The notes beneath the pieces were generated by a model. It saw nothing but the letters and a program-made list of their open reading frames with translations, ran no database searches and was not told the origin of the DNA. This document shows positions 1 to 5,678 of a stretch of DNA of 5,678 bases, piece after piece. The translations under genes were made by a program, and so were the position numbers. How positions within the stretch are numbered: position 1 is the first letter of the stretch; each line of letters starts with the position of its first letter. Source of the stretch: Phelpsiimicrobium sp043802125 (GTDB taxonomy: Bacteria > Omnitrophota > Gorgyraeia > Velamenicoccales > Velamenicoccaceae); assembly GCA_043802125.1 (NCBI GenBank), contig JAZDLG010000070.1:1-5678 (forward strand). The letters run 5' to 3'.

Positions 1-1
1 G

Positions 2-391
2 ACGTTTGAGCCTCGCTTAAAAGAGTCCCGTTTTTTGGTCAAGAATTTTAGGGTGACGTCTATGATAGACCTATCTGACGGGTTGGGCGTAGACCTTAAC
101 CGATTAAGCTCCGCGAGCGCTTTGGGAGCCATTATATTTGAGAACAAGATACCCATGGAGCAAGGGGTCACCAAAATAAAGAATGCCCTTTTTGACGGCG
201 AGGATTTTGAGCTCTTGTTTACGCTATCGCCGCAGGATTCTTTGAGATTATTATCAATGGTAAACAAGAAAAAGATAAAAATGCCATTTTATCCTATCGG
301 AAGGATGACAGATCTTTTTAGCGGCGTGTGCATGATGACGCGCCGGGGCGAGGTAGAAGAGGTGGGCTGCGATGGCTTCAAGCATTTCTGA
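2..391 (+). CDS. thiL: Thiamine-monophosphate kinase ThiL, C-terminal part (5' end outside window)
   Basis: ThiL phosphorylates thiamine monophosphate to thiamine diphosphate with ATP in the cytoplasm, the last step of thiamine cofactor synthesis. The reading frame is open from base 2, so the gene enters from the left; the 129 visible residues are about the last 40% of a protein that is usually near 325 residues. Visible family marks are a PRL segment at residues 4-6, the MIDLSDGL motif at 21-28 (its aspartates contribute to metal and nucleotide binding in the family), the GEDFELLF motif in the middle, a YPIG segment before the last strands, and an ending in DGFKHF like the usual GxxHF terminus. 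The residue before GEDFELLF is Asp where Gly is common. The stop codon overlaps tsaE by 20 bases. A TTG at base 35 is internal, not a start. Identification is firm; only the N-terminal half is unseen. Confidence 0.93.
   Translation, partial: TFEPRLKESRFLVKNFRVTSMIDLSDGLGVDLNRLSSASALGAIIFENKIPMEQGVTKIKNALFDGEDFELLFTLSPQDSLRLLSMVNKKKIKMPFYPIGRMTDLFSGVCMMTRRGEVEEVGCDGFKHF
358..365 (+). promoter_or_regulatory. Ribosome binding site for tsaE
   Basis: The bases AGAGGTGG lie inside the 3' end of thiL, six bases before the ATG at 372. This is a good purine-rich match to the 16S rRNA tail and supports 372 as the tsaE start, giving a 20-base overlap with thiL. Confidence 0.6.
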
Positions 392-890
392 TGCGCAAAA
401 GACCGTGACATTTGTTTCAAACAGCGAAAAAGAGACATTAGGCCTGGCTGTTAAGATAGCCGCGAATATTAAAAAGAATGATTGTCTGGCACTCGTGGGA
501 AATTTTGGCAGCGGCAAGACGGTCTTTGTAAAAGGGCTCGCTCACGGCCTGGGTACCTTAAAAAAAATCTATGTTTGCAGTCCCTCGTTTGTTATACTTA
601 AAACATATCCCGGCCGCTTGCCTATTTATCACTTTGATCTCTACCGTTTGAACCACGCGCGAGATCTAGAAAATATCGGCTTGTTTGAATTTATGTCGGC
701 GGGCGGTGTATCGGTTATTGAGTGGGCTGATAAGATAAAGCAGTTGCTCCTGCCGAAAGGATGTTTGAGGATAGAGTTTTTTGTGCTTGGGCAAAGCAGG
801 CGATCTATCAGGTTTTGCGGCAGAGCGGTTGATCTAACGCGGTTTTTGAAACGAGTCAAACCATGGACATATATACAAAATACATATTAA
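372..890 (+). CDS. tsaE: tRNA t6A37 synthesis ATPase TsaE
   Basis: TsaE is the P-loop ATPase that works with the TsaB-TsaD complex to transfer the threonylcarbamoyl group to A37 of ANN-decoding tRNAs in bacteria. The 172-residue product has a Walker A motif GNFGSGKT at 43-50, a switch-like SPSF at 70-73 (SPTF or SPTY is usual), HFDLYRL at 87-93, and the Walker B-like VIEWAD at 115-120, in the expected order and spacing. It is about 20 residues longer than the E. coli protein (about 153) because of a basic C-terminal tail (about 150-172); the last residues are encoded in the overlap with the next gene. The ATG at 372 has a good ribosome binding site within thiL. Linkage to tsaB two genes downstream supports the call. 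No sign of truncation or frameshift. Confidence 0.94.
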   Translation: MASSISDAQKTVTFVSNSEKETLGLAVKIAANIKKNDCLALVGNFGSGKTVFVKGLAHGLGTLKKIYVCSPSFVILKTYPGRLPIYHFDLYRLNHARDLENIGLFEFMSAGGVSVIEWADKIKQLLLPKGCLRIEFFVLGQSRRSIRFCGRAVDLTRFLKRVKPWTYIQNTY

Positions 891-1357
891 CAGCCATAGG
901 CGCTATTTTTGTGGCTTTGGTCGTCTGGTGGCTCTATCGCGTCAATGCGCTTATTGAGAATTTTTTTAAAATGGGCTCTGAGATACTGGGAGGAAGGGCT
1001 ATAGCCAAGACAAGGATCCCGTTCGTTTACGAGAAAGAAGTGCTCAAGGGTAGTTACAAGGGGCGCGATGTTATAGTAGGTGTTGCCTATTCCGGGTTAC
1101 AGGGTGAATTTCTTCCGTTACCTTGTATACAGATGCGTTTAAGAGAGTCTATGGGGTATAATACCAACAGGCTGCCTAATTATGCCGGTATTTCCAAGAA
1201 TTTTCTTGTCTATAAGATAAAACTTTCATTATCCTGGGGGGTCTTTGATAAGAGTTATCCCCAGGTCTTCAGCAAGAGCTACCTCGTCATCGCTTTAGAA
1301 AAACTTCTTGCCACATCCGAGGATGTGGAGCGCGGCAGGAGGATGAAAGATATTTAG
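863..1357 (+). CDS. Uncharacterised protein with one N-terminal membrane segment, between tsaE and tsaB
   Basis: I do not recognise a family. The 164-residue product starts with a short MDIYTK segment followed by one strongly hydrophobic stretch at about 7-25 (ending in VVWWLY), which fits a membrane anchor or uncleaved signal anchor; no lipobox or clear signal-peptidase site is seen. The rest (26-164) is soluble-looking, with alternating basic and hydrophobic residues suggesting beta strands (for example 51-75 and 112-126), a LPLPC segment at 84-88 with the only cysteine, and a charged C-terminus rich in Arg, Lys, Glu and Asp. The start overlaps tsaE by 28 bases and has only a weak GAG site upstream, so it probably relies on translational coupling. 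The stop is 14 bases before tsaB. The intact frame between two t6A genes makes it a real gene. A link to t6A or to the envelope is possible but unsupported. Confidence 0.8.
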   Translation: MDIYTKYILTAIGAIFVALVVWWLYRVNALIENFFKMGSEILGGRAIAKTRIPFVYEKEVLKGSYKGRDVIVGVAYSGLQGEFLPLPCIQMRLRESMGYNTNRLPNYAGISKNFLVYKIKLSLSWGVFDKSYPQVFSKSYLVIALEKLLATSEDVERGRRMKDI

Positions 1358-1371
1358 GTAATTTTACTATA

Positions 1372-2040
1372 ATGAATTTTCTTTCCATAGATACTTCCAC
1401 TAAGTATTCAGTTGTTGCCATCAGGGGCAAATACGGCAAGGTGCACGGATGCAGGCGCCTTTTTGAAAAAGGCCGCGCCGACAGGCTCGCCGCTCTTATA
1501 TCCGAATGCTTAAAAAGATCCGGCCTGGAAATAGGCGCCGTTGATTATTTCGGCGTAGGCGTAGGGCCCGGTTCTTTCACGGGTTTACGTATCGGCTTAA
1601 GCATTATCAAGGGCTTGAGCTACGCCTTAAAGAAGCCATGCCTTGTTTTTTCAAGCTTAGACGCTATAGCTTTTAACAATGCCCCGTATAAAAAGGGGCG
1701 CTTGTGCGTTATGGTGGATGCCAAGAGGTCAAACGTCTACAGCCGTTTTTATGATATAACAGGGCCGGTTAGTAAAGACGCTCTCTTGTCAGTGCCTGAT
1801 CTATTGCAAAAAACGGCCGGCTCTATGGTGTTTACCGGAGATGCTATTGATCTTTATAGAGGGGATATTTTAGCTAAGGTAAAGGATCCCCGGTTCATTG
1901 CTCAACGGTTCTGGTATCCTACGCCCGAAAGCATTACTTCGCTTACGCTTGAGAGTTTTAGATTGAAAAAGTCGGTTGATTGTTTTAAGTTGTCGGCCAG
2001 TTATCTCTATGCGCAGGATTGTCAGGTTAGCCATGCATAA
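1372..2040 (+). CDS. tsaB: tRNA t6A37 synthesis protein TsaB
   Basis: TsaB is the ASKHA-fold scaffold that dimerises with TsaD and, with TsaE, makes t6A37 on tRNA. The 222-residue product has the usual length (E. coli about 231). Family marks are the N-terminal FLSIDTST at 3-10, the hallmark GPGSFTGLRIG at 65-75, VDAKRSNVY at 115-123 (matching the usual DAR-x-x-x-VY), and a C-terminal SYLYAQDC at 210-217 equivalent to the P-x-YLR segment. The segment after the first strands reads GRADRL (34-39) where many homologues have an HSERL-like sequence. It lacks TsaD metal-binding histidine motifs, which separates it from TsaD. The ATG at 1372 has only a weak TAGGT upstream; the start is chosen because FLSIDTST aligns with the family N-terminus. 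The stop overlaps alr by 8 bases. tsaD is not in the window. Confidence 0.93.
   Translation: MNFLSIDTSTKYSVVAIRGKYGKVHGCRRLFEKGRADRLAALISECLKRSGLEIGAVDYFGVGVGPGSFTGLRIGLSIIKGLSYALKKPCLVFSSLDAIAFNNAPYKKGRLCVMVDAKRSNVYSRFYDITGPVSKDALLSVPDLLQKTAGSMVFTGDAIDLYRGDILAKVKDPRFIAQRFWYPTPESITSLTLESFRLKKSVDCFKLSASYLYAQDCQVSHA
2024..2027 (+). promoter_or_regulatory. Ribosome binding site for alr
   Basis: AGGT inside the 3' end of tsaB, five bases before the ATG at 2033. It is a modest match, but nothing comparable precedes the in-frame TTG at 1976, so it decides the start. The 8-base overlap ATGCATAA with the tsaB stop suggests coupled translation. Confidence 0.45.
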
Positions 2041-3160
2041 ACCATCTTTTTCACGTCAGACTTGGGTTGAAGTAGACCTTTCGGCGCTCGCTTCAAATTA
2101 CAGGTTTTTAAAAAGCAGGCTGTCTAAAGGCACCAAGGTGATGGCTGCTGTGAAAGCCAATGCCTACGGCCACGGCATTGTGGAAGTCTCGCGGAAATTA
2201 ATAGAATGCGGCATAGACTATCTTGGGGTAGCTTGTATTGATGAAGCGCTGGTGCTCAGGAAACACTTTGCGCGTAAGCCTGTCCTTAATCTCGGAGTTT
2301 TCTTGAGGCAGGACATAGAAACTGTCCTGGAAAACAACATCACGGTGACTGTGGCGGATCTTAATGCGGCCAAGACATTGAATGCGGCAGCCCGGCGTTT
2401 AAAGAAGAAGGCGAACGTCCATGTTAAGATAGATACGGGCATGGGCCGGTTGGGTGTGTGGCACGAGGAAGCCGAAGAATTCATCATTGCGCTCTGTTCC
2501 CTGGGTAATCTTATTATAGAAGGCCTTTATACGCATTTTCCAAGCGCTGACAGCGATGAGGCATTCACAAAGTCCCAGATAACCGCTTTTTGCGTTTTGG
2601 TAAACAGGCTTCAGATAAGAGGTGTTGTCATTCCCATAAAACATGCGGCTAATTCAATGGCTGTCATAGGATTTAAAGACGCCCATTTTAATTTAGTCCG
2701 GCCGGGCTTGGCACTTTACGGCCTGCATCCTAAGGATGAGCTTTTAGGCAAGATAGGCCTAAAGCCTGTTTTGAGTTTTAAAACGAAGGTGGCCTACTTA
2801 AAAAAAGTCGCTAAGGGAAGGTCTATTAGCTATGGCAGGACTTATGTTACAGACAAAGAAGCGGTCATAGCGATCTTGCCGGTGGGTTACGGCGACGGTT
2901 ATAACCGCCTGCTTTCCAACAAAGGCCACGTTATTATAAGAGGCGTGCGTTGTCCTGTGGTGGGTGTCGTCTGCATGGACCAGACTATGGTTGACGTGAG
3001 TTGTGTCAAAGGTATCAGAATAGAGGATGAGGCAGTCCTGGTCGGTTCTCAAGGCGCCCACAAGATACGCGTTGAAGAAATAGCCGCTCTATGCCGCACC
3101 ATTCCCTATGAAGTGGTCTGCTGGATCTCTCCCCGCGTTCCCCGCGTGTACATCAACTGA
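2033..3160 (+). CDS. alr: Alanine racemase (PLP-dependent)
   Basis: Alr interconverts L- and D-alanine in the cytoplasm and supplies D-alanine for peptidoglycan. The 375-residue product has usual full length and two domains: a PLP barrel (about 8-240) and a C-terminal beta domain (about 245-375). Visible catalytic features are the PLP lysine K41 in AVKANAYGHG, the KIDTGMGRLG segment with K132 and R139 (equivalent to K129 and R136 of the Geobacillus enzyme), RPGLALYGL at 223-231 with the arginine that contacts the pyridine ring, the SYGRTY segment with the likely catalytic Tyr267, GYGDGY at 285-290, and CMDQ at 314-317. It ends in the typical PRVPRVY. The ATG at 2033 is preferred over an in-frame TTG at 1976 because it has AGGT five bases upstream and family proteins begin just before the WVEVDLSAL segment. 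It overlaps tsaB by 8 bases and ends 7 bases from the convergent lptG. Confidence 0.96.
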   Translation: MHKPSFSRQTWVEVDLSALASNYRFLKSRLSKGTKVMAAVKANAYGHGIVEVSRKLIECGIDYLGVACIDEALVLRKHFARKPVLNLGVFLRQDIETVLENNITVTVADLNAAKTLNAAARRLKKKANVHVKIDTGMGRLGVWHEEAEEFIIALCSLGNLIIEGLYTHFPSADSDEAFTKSQITAFCVLVNRLQIRGVVIPIKHAANSMAVIGFKDAHFNLVRPGLALYGLHPKDELLGKIGLKPVLSFKTKVAYLKKVAKGRSISYGRTYVTDKEAVIAILPVGYGDGYNRLLSNKGHVIIRGVRCPVVGVVCMDQTMVDVSCVKGIRIEDEAVLVGSQGAHKIRVEEIAALCRTIPYEVVCWISPRVPRVYIN

Positions 3161-3167
3161 TCGTTTT

Positions 3168-4262
3168 TTACGGTATTCTGGATATGAAGTAAAGCGCCGC
3201 GCTTCCGAATATGACGTGGCTTATCCATGCGGCCATGATGGGAGGTATGGCGCCTGCTTTGCCTAAAGCGAGGCTGACTGAAAATAAGACATAAAAGATA
3301 AAGCTGATGCCGATGCACAGGCCTATGGAAGAAAAAGCAACAGCCCGGCGTTGTATGACGATGGAAGACGGAATGCCTAAAAGTATTATGATAAGGCTCG
3401 TGAACGGAAAAGAGGTCTTCTGAAAAAGGTCTACTTTGAGTCTTTTTACGACACTTGAGTTTTCGCTCTCGGACAGCCTGGCTATATAATTGCTTAATTC
3501 TTTCGCGTTCATGTTTTCAACCGGGATGTTCTGCCGCATAAAATCTTGCGGCGTCTCTTCAATCTTAAAAGTGGTATCTGAAAAATACAGCGGTTCGCCT
3601 TTTATCTGTTTTTCGTCTCCCATGCGGTATATAAAACACTGGTATAGTACCCACCGGTTGTTCCTCCAGACGGCTTTTTCCGCGTAGACTTTTGCCGTAA
3701 CGTTCTGGTTTTTGTCGTGCTCTAATATCGTCAGGCCTTCTATGGTATTGGATTTGGGATAGAGTTTGTTGATGAAAAATAGCCTGTTGTTAAAGCCATA
3801 TACCGCGACGTTGTCTATGGGTCTGTCAATCATCTTGTCAGGCGACTTGTCAATGTAGTTTGACCTGATGAACTTGCTCATCTTTTGGGCCTGAGGCGTT
3901 ATGTTCTCATTGACCAGGAATATGCTTAGGCTTAAGAGGAACCCGAATAAGATTATAGGCCGCACGATCTCATAAATACTTAAGCCGCTTGACCGCATGG
4001 CGATGATCTCGTTGTTTTGATTAAAGTGGCCCAGAGTAAATAGGGTGGCCAGGAGCGTTGCCATAGGAGAAGTCTGTGTGAATATGAGCGGTATGGAATA
4101 GATGTAAAATTCAAATATTTTGATCAGCGGCGGATGGTTCCTTAAGATCTCCGAGATAGCCGAAAATACGTCAATGATAATATACAGCGAGATAAAGAAA
4201 ATAAGGCATGACGCAAAGGCTTTTATGAAGTTCCTTATGATGTATCTGTCTAGGATAAGCAT
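3168..4262 (-). CDS. lptG: LPS export system permease LptG (YjgP/YjgQ family)
   Basis: LptG is one of two related inner-membrane subunits of the LptB2FG ABC transporter, which extracts LPS from the inner membrane and passes it to the LptC/LptA bridge. The 364-residue product fits the family (E. coli about 360). It shows three N-terminal membrane segments (about 15-36, 50-78, 98-118), a large periplasmic beta-jellyroll region (about 120-275), and three C-terminal segments (about 282-303, 310-332, 338-361). The start LILDRYIIRNF resembles the LDRYI start of LptG. NNEIIAMRSSG at 83-93 is the coupling-helix region that meets LptB, and E85 sits where E. coli LptG has a conserved glutamate. MNAKELSNYI at 251-260 and the LGKAGAIPP segment near 333-341 also match LptG better than LptF. 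Its start overlaps lptF by 13 bases and has no clear ribosome binding site, so coupling is likely. The F versus G choice rests on these motifs and gene order. Confidence 0.88.
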   Translation of the reverse strand: MLILDRYIIRNFIKAFASCLIFFISLYIIIDVFSAISEILRNHPPLIKIFEFYIYSIPLIFTQTSPMATLLATLFTLGHFNQNNEIIAMRSSGLSIYEIVRPIILFGFLLSLSIFLVNENITPQAQKMSKFIRSNYIDKSPDKMIDRPIDNVAVYGFNNRLFFINKLYPKSNTIEGLTILEHDKNQNVTAKVYAEKAVWRNNRWVLYQCFIYRMGDEKQIKGEPLYFSDTTFKIEETPQDFMRQNIPVENMNAKELSNYIARLSESENSSVVKRLKVDLFQKTSFPFTSLIIILLGIPSSIVIQRRAVAFSSIGLCIGISFIFYVLFSVSLALGKAGAIPPIMAAWISHVIFGSAALYFISRIP

Positions 4263-5344
4263 GTTTTATAGAGTAAGACGGCCCCAAGAGCGCCGAAAAT
4301 AATGTCAGGGGCGCCCATGGCTATCAAGGGCGGCACGACCCCTTCAATGCTCAAGGCTTCAAAGCCTATCAAGGCGAGGTAATAGACGGCTACTATCAAA
4401 AAAGCAAATCCAAAGTTCAGGGATTTCTCGCGCCGTTTCGTGATCATGGCAAATGGCGCCCCAAGAATAACGAAGACTAAACACGAGAAGGCCAGGGAAG
4501 AGCGTTTGTATATTTCCGTCTGGATGGGGTTGGTGTTTATGCCGCTTTTTTTAAACCGCTCCATCTGAGCGCGCAGTTCTTCAAGCGTCATGTCTTTGGC
4601 TTTTTTATCGGCTTTTTTACTTTGTTGTTTTTTAAAATCTATATTCATGAAATACGTTTTAAAATTAAGTTTATAAAAGCTCTCAGGGGAGGATGGGTTG
4701 ATCTCATCAGAGGTGCCGTCTATGAGTTTTAATTTAAGTATCTTTTTGTCCGGCAGGATGATGAATTCTCCCTTTTTAGCGATGATGGTGCGCGGCGGCT
4801 TGTTGTCTCCCTGGGGTTCATATATCCTGATATTGGTGAATTTGTATCCGTCTATATGATAGATAAAAAAGATGAATTTTTCAAAGGCCGTGATAAAGGT
4901 CCCTGCCTCAAGGGCAGCGGCAGGATTTGTTGTGCCAATGTCCACCATGGTCTGGCGGGATTTGTGGTGGGACAAGGGTATTATCTGGTTATTGAGTATG
5001 ACGGAAAATAAGCTAAGAATGAGCCCGATAATAAGTATAGGCAGAAGGACCTTAAATAAGCTGACCCCGCTTGAGCGTATGGCTATGAGTTCGTTGTCGC
5101 TGGATAACCTGCCGATGGAGAGAAGAACGCCTGCCAGTGTTGAGACAGGCAGGATAAAACTAAATAGGAACGGTATGAGATAAAGGAAAAGCTTTGCCGC
5201 GGCGGCCAGCGGAATGCCTTTGGCGATGATGAGCTCTGTTATCTTGATCAGGTTGCCTAATATCATGACAAAGGTCAAAACGAACATGGATATCAAAAAT
5301 GCGCTCAAGAATTCTTTTAAGACGTAGTTGCGTAATATCCTCAT
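4250..5344 (-). CDS. lptF: LPS export system permease LptF (YjgP/YjgQ family)
   Basis: LptF pairs with LptG to form the membrane channel of the LptB2FG LPS exporter; LptB is not in this window. The 364-residue product has six predicted membrane segments (about 12-33, 50-75, 98-120, 283-302, 310-328, 336-359) with a periplasmic beta-jellyroll region between the third and fourth. NELIAIRSSG at 84-93 is the coupling-helix region, with E85 at the position of the conserved glutamate of E. coli LptF. A lysine-rich stretch at 238-250 precedes the DMTLEELRAQ segment that leads into the fourth membrane helix. The ATG at 5344 is chosen over an in-frame ATG at 5395: it has a ribosome binding site, begins right at the family-like MRILRNYVLKEF, and avoids a long overlap with comF. 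It lies 4 bases after the comF stop and overlaps lptG by 13 bases. First-gene position in the pair, as in E. coli, supports LptF. Confidence 0.88.
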   Translation of the reverse strand: MRILRNYVLKEFLSAFLISMFVLTFVMILGNLIKITELIIAKGIPLAAAAKLFLYLIPFLFSFILPVSTLAGVLLSIGRLSSDNELIAIRSSGVSLFKVLLPILIIGLILSLFSVILNNQIIPLSHHKSRQTMVDIGTTNPAAALEAGTFITAFEKFIFFIYHIDGYKFTNIRIYEPQGDNKPPRTIIAKKGEFIILPDKKILKLKLIDGTSDEINPSSPESFYKLNFKTYFMNIDFKKQQSKKADKKAKDMTLEELRAQMERFKKSGINTNPIQTEIYKRSSLAFSCLVFVILGAPFAMITKRREKSLNFGFAFLIVAVYYLALIGFEALSIEGVVPPLIAMGAPDIIFGALGAVLLYKTCLS

Positions 5345-5348
5345 GGTG

Positions 5349-5357
5349 TCACCCTTT
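5349..5357 (-). promoter_or_regulatory. Ribosome binding site for lptF
   Basis: On the - strand the sequence AAAGGGTGA ends four bases before the lptF ATG and includes the comF stop codon TGA. GGGTGA is a good match to the 16S rRNA tail. It supports the start at 5344 and implies coupling between comF termination and lptF initiation. Confidence 0.55.
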
Positions 5358-5678
5358 GGCAAAGGCAAGAATGTGAACAGTTTTTGCCCCTGCATTTTTT
5401 AAAACACGCGATGCTTCCGTGACGGTCGCTTTAGTCGTTATGACATCATCAATGATCAAAACGTTTTTATTAAGTATAGCTTTCCTGTCGGCGACAGCAA
5501 AAGCGTCCTTAAGATTAGACAACCTCTCATTTTCTTTAAAAGTCGTTTGCGAGGGAGTATTTCTTATTTTTTTTAAGGTAAGGCTTACCGGCCTTTTAAA
5601 AAGATGGCTTAATTCCATGGCTATCCGTTCGGATTGGTTGAATTCCCTTTCCCTGATACGGACCTGGTGGAGCGGCAC
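5349..5678 (-). CDS. comF: ComF-family phosphoribosyltransferase-like protein, C-terminal part (5' end outside window)
   Basis: The 109 visible residues are the C-terminal half of a ComF/GntX-type protein, usually about 220-240 residues with an N-terminal zinc finger that would lie beyond base 5678. The family has a type I phosphoribosyltransferase fold and is tied to DNA uptake in naturally competent bacteria; its biochemical role is not well settled. Visible marks are VPLH at 1-4, REREFNQSE at 9-17 (matching R-x-RGFNQ), RNTPSQT at 39-45, the ERLSNLKDAF segment at 51-60, and the PRPP-binding region LIIDDVITTKAT at 74-85. Two glycines usual in the family are replaced: Glu in REREFNQ and Lys83 in TTKAT where TTGAT is common. 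The first visible codon is GTG but sits in the middle of a conserved region, so it is not the start. It is the upstream gene of the lptF-lptG operon, with a 4-base gap. Whether it serves competence here cannot be told. Confidence 0.88.
   Translation of the reverse strand: MPLHQVRIREREFNQSERIAMELSHLFKRPVSLTLKKIRNTPSQTTFKENERLSNLKDAFAVADRKAILNKNVLIIDDVITTKATVTEASRVLKNAGAKTVHILAFAKG
5353..5365 (-). other. Small inverted repeat overlapping the lptF ribosome binding site
   Basis: CCTTTGCCAAAGG reads as a 5-base-pair stem (CCTTT/AAAGG) with a GCC loop in the comF-lptF transcript. The 3' arm is the first part of the lptF ribosome binding site. It also encodes the end of ComF (FAKG), so it may exist by coding chance. 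A structural or regulatory role is inference only. Confidence 0.3.

Noticed and set aside
1368..1373. TATAAT immediately before and into the tsaB start codon, resembling a -10 box
   Set aside because: No -35-like hexamer at the proper distance, and the match overlaps the ATG inside an apparent operon; AT-rich chance is more likely.
1976..2032. N-terminal extension of alr from an in-frame TTG at 1976
   Set aside because: It would overlap tsaB by 65 bases, has no ribosome binding site, and adds residues not seen in alanine racemases; the ATG at 2033 fits the family start.
2218..3061. Antisense open frames across alr
   Set aside because: They mirror the codons of a strongly conserved gene, have no family features or ribosome binding sites, and are typical shadow frames.
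3131..3147. Repeated CCCCGCG units near the end of alr as a regulatory repeat
   Set aside because: They encode the conserved C-terminal PRVPRVY of alanine racemase, so coding constraint explains them.
3192..3204. AAGCG-CCG-CGCTT palindrome as a terminator
   Set aside because: Stem of only 5 base pairs, inside lptG, with no T-run following on either strand.
4872..5183. Open frame of about 100 codons on the + strand opposite lptF
   Set aside because: Its sequence lacks recognisable features and lies opposite conserved lptF membrane segments; a shadow frame.
5345..5395. N-terminal extension of lptF from an in-frame ATG at 5395
   Set aside because: The extra 17 residues lie wholly within comF coding sequence and precede the family-like MRILRNY start, which has its own ribosome binding site.

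Overview
The window is a gene-dense stretch of bacterial chromosome with no RNA genes, mobile elements, CRISPR arrays or long intergenic gaps. It holds two compact operons that converge tail to tail. The + strand operon (1-3160) runs: 3' part of thiL (thiamine-monophosphate kinase), tsaE, a small single-membrane-segment protein of unknown function, tsaB, and alr (alanine racemase). The - strand operon (5678-3168) runs: 3' part of a comF-family phosphoribosyltransferase gene, lptF, lptG. Adjacent genes overlap or lie within 14 bases, so each side looks like one transcript whose promoter is outside the window.

Organism. lptF and lptG (inner-membrane part of the LPS export ABC transporter) point to a diderm bacterium that makes LPS or a related lipid. 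alr points to peptidoglycan synthesis. Mid-range GC, very tight packing, and protein sequences that keep family motifs while diverging elsewhere suggest an uncultivated Gram-negative lineage. Omnitrophota (former OP3) is my best guess, from the look of the proteins and the gene mix only. It is an inference at roughly even confidence, and a database search would be needed to settle it.

How the genes fit together. TsaE and TsaB belong to the machinery that makes t6A at position 37 of ANN-reading tRNAs. TsaD and TsaC are not here, and no rimI is present between tsaB and the next gene, although it is often found there in other bacteria. ThiL makes thiamine diphosphate and often neighbours tsaE, apparently without a direct functional link. 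Alr supplies D-alanine for the cell wall. LptF and LptG form the membrane dimer that, with LptB outside this window, extracts LPS from the inner membrane.

Most of the window is ordinary housekeeping sequence, and I do not see a convincing undescribed system. The best candidates for a second look are the uncharacterised membrane-anchored protein between tsaE and tsaB, the altered PRPP loop in the ComF-like protein, a small hairpin that could cover the lptF ribosome binding site, and the 7-base convergent junction without a recognisable terminator.
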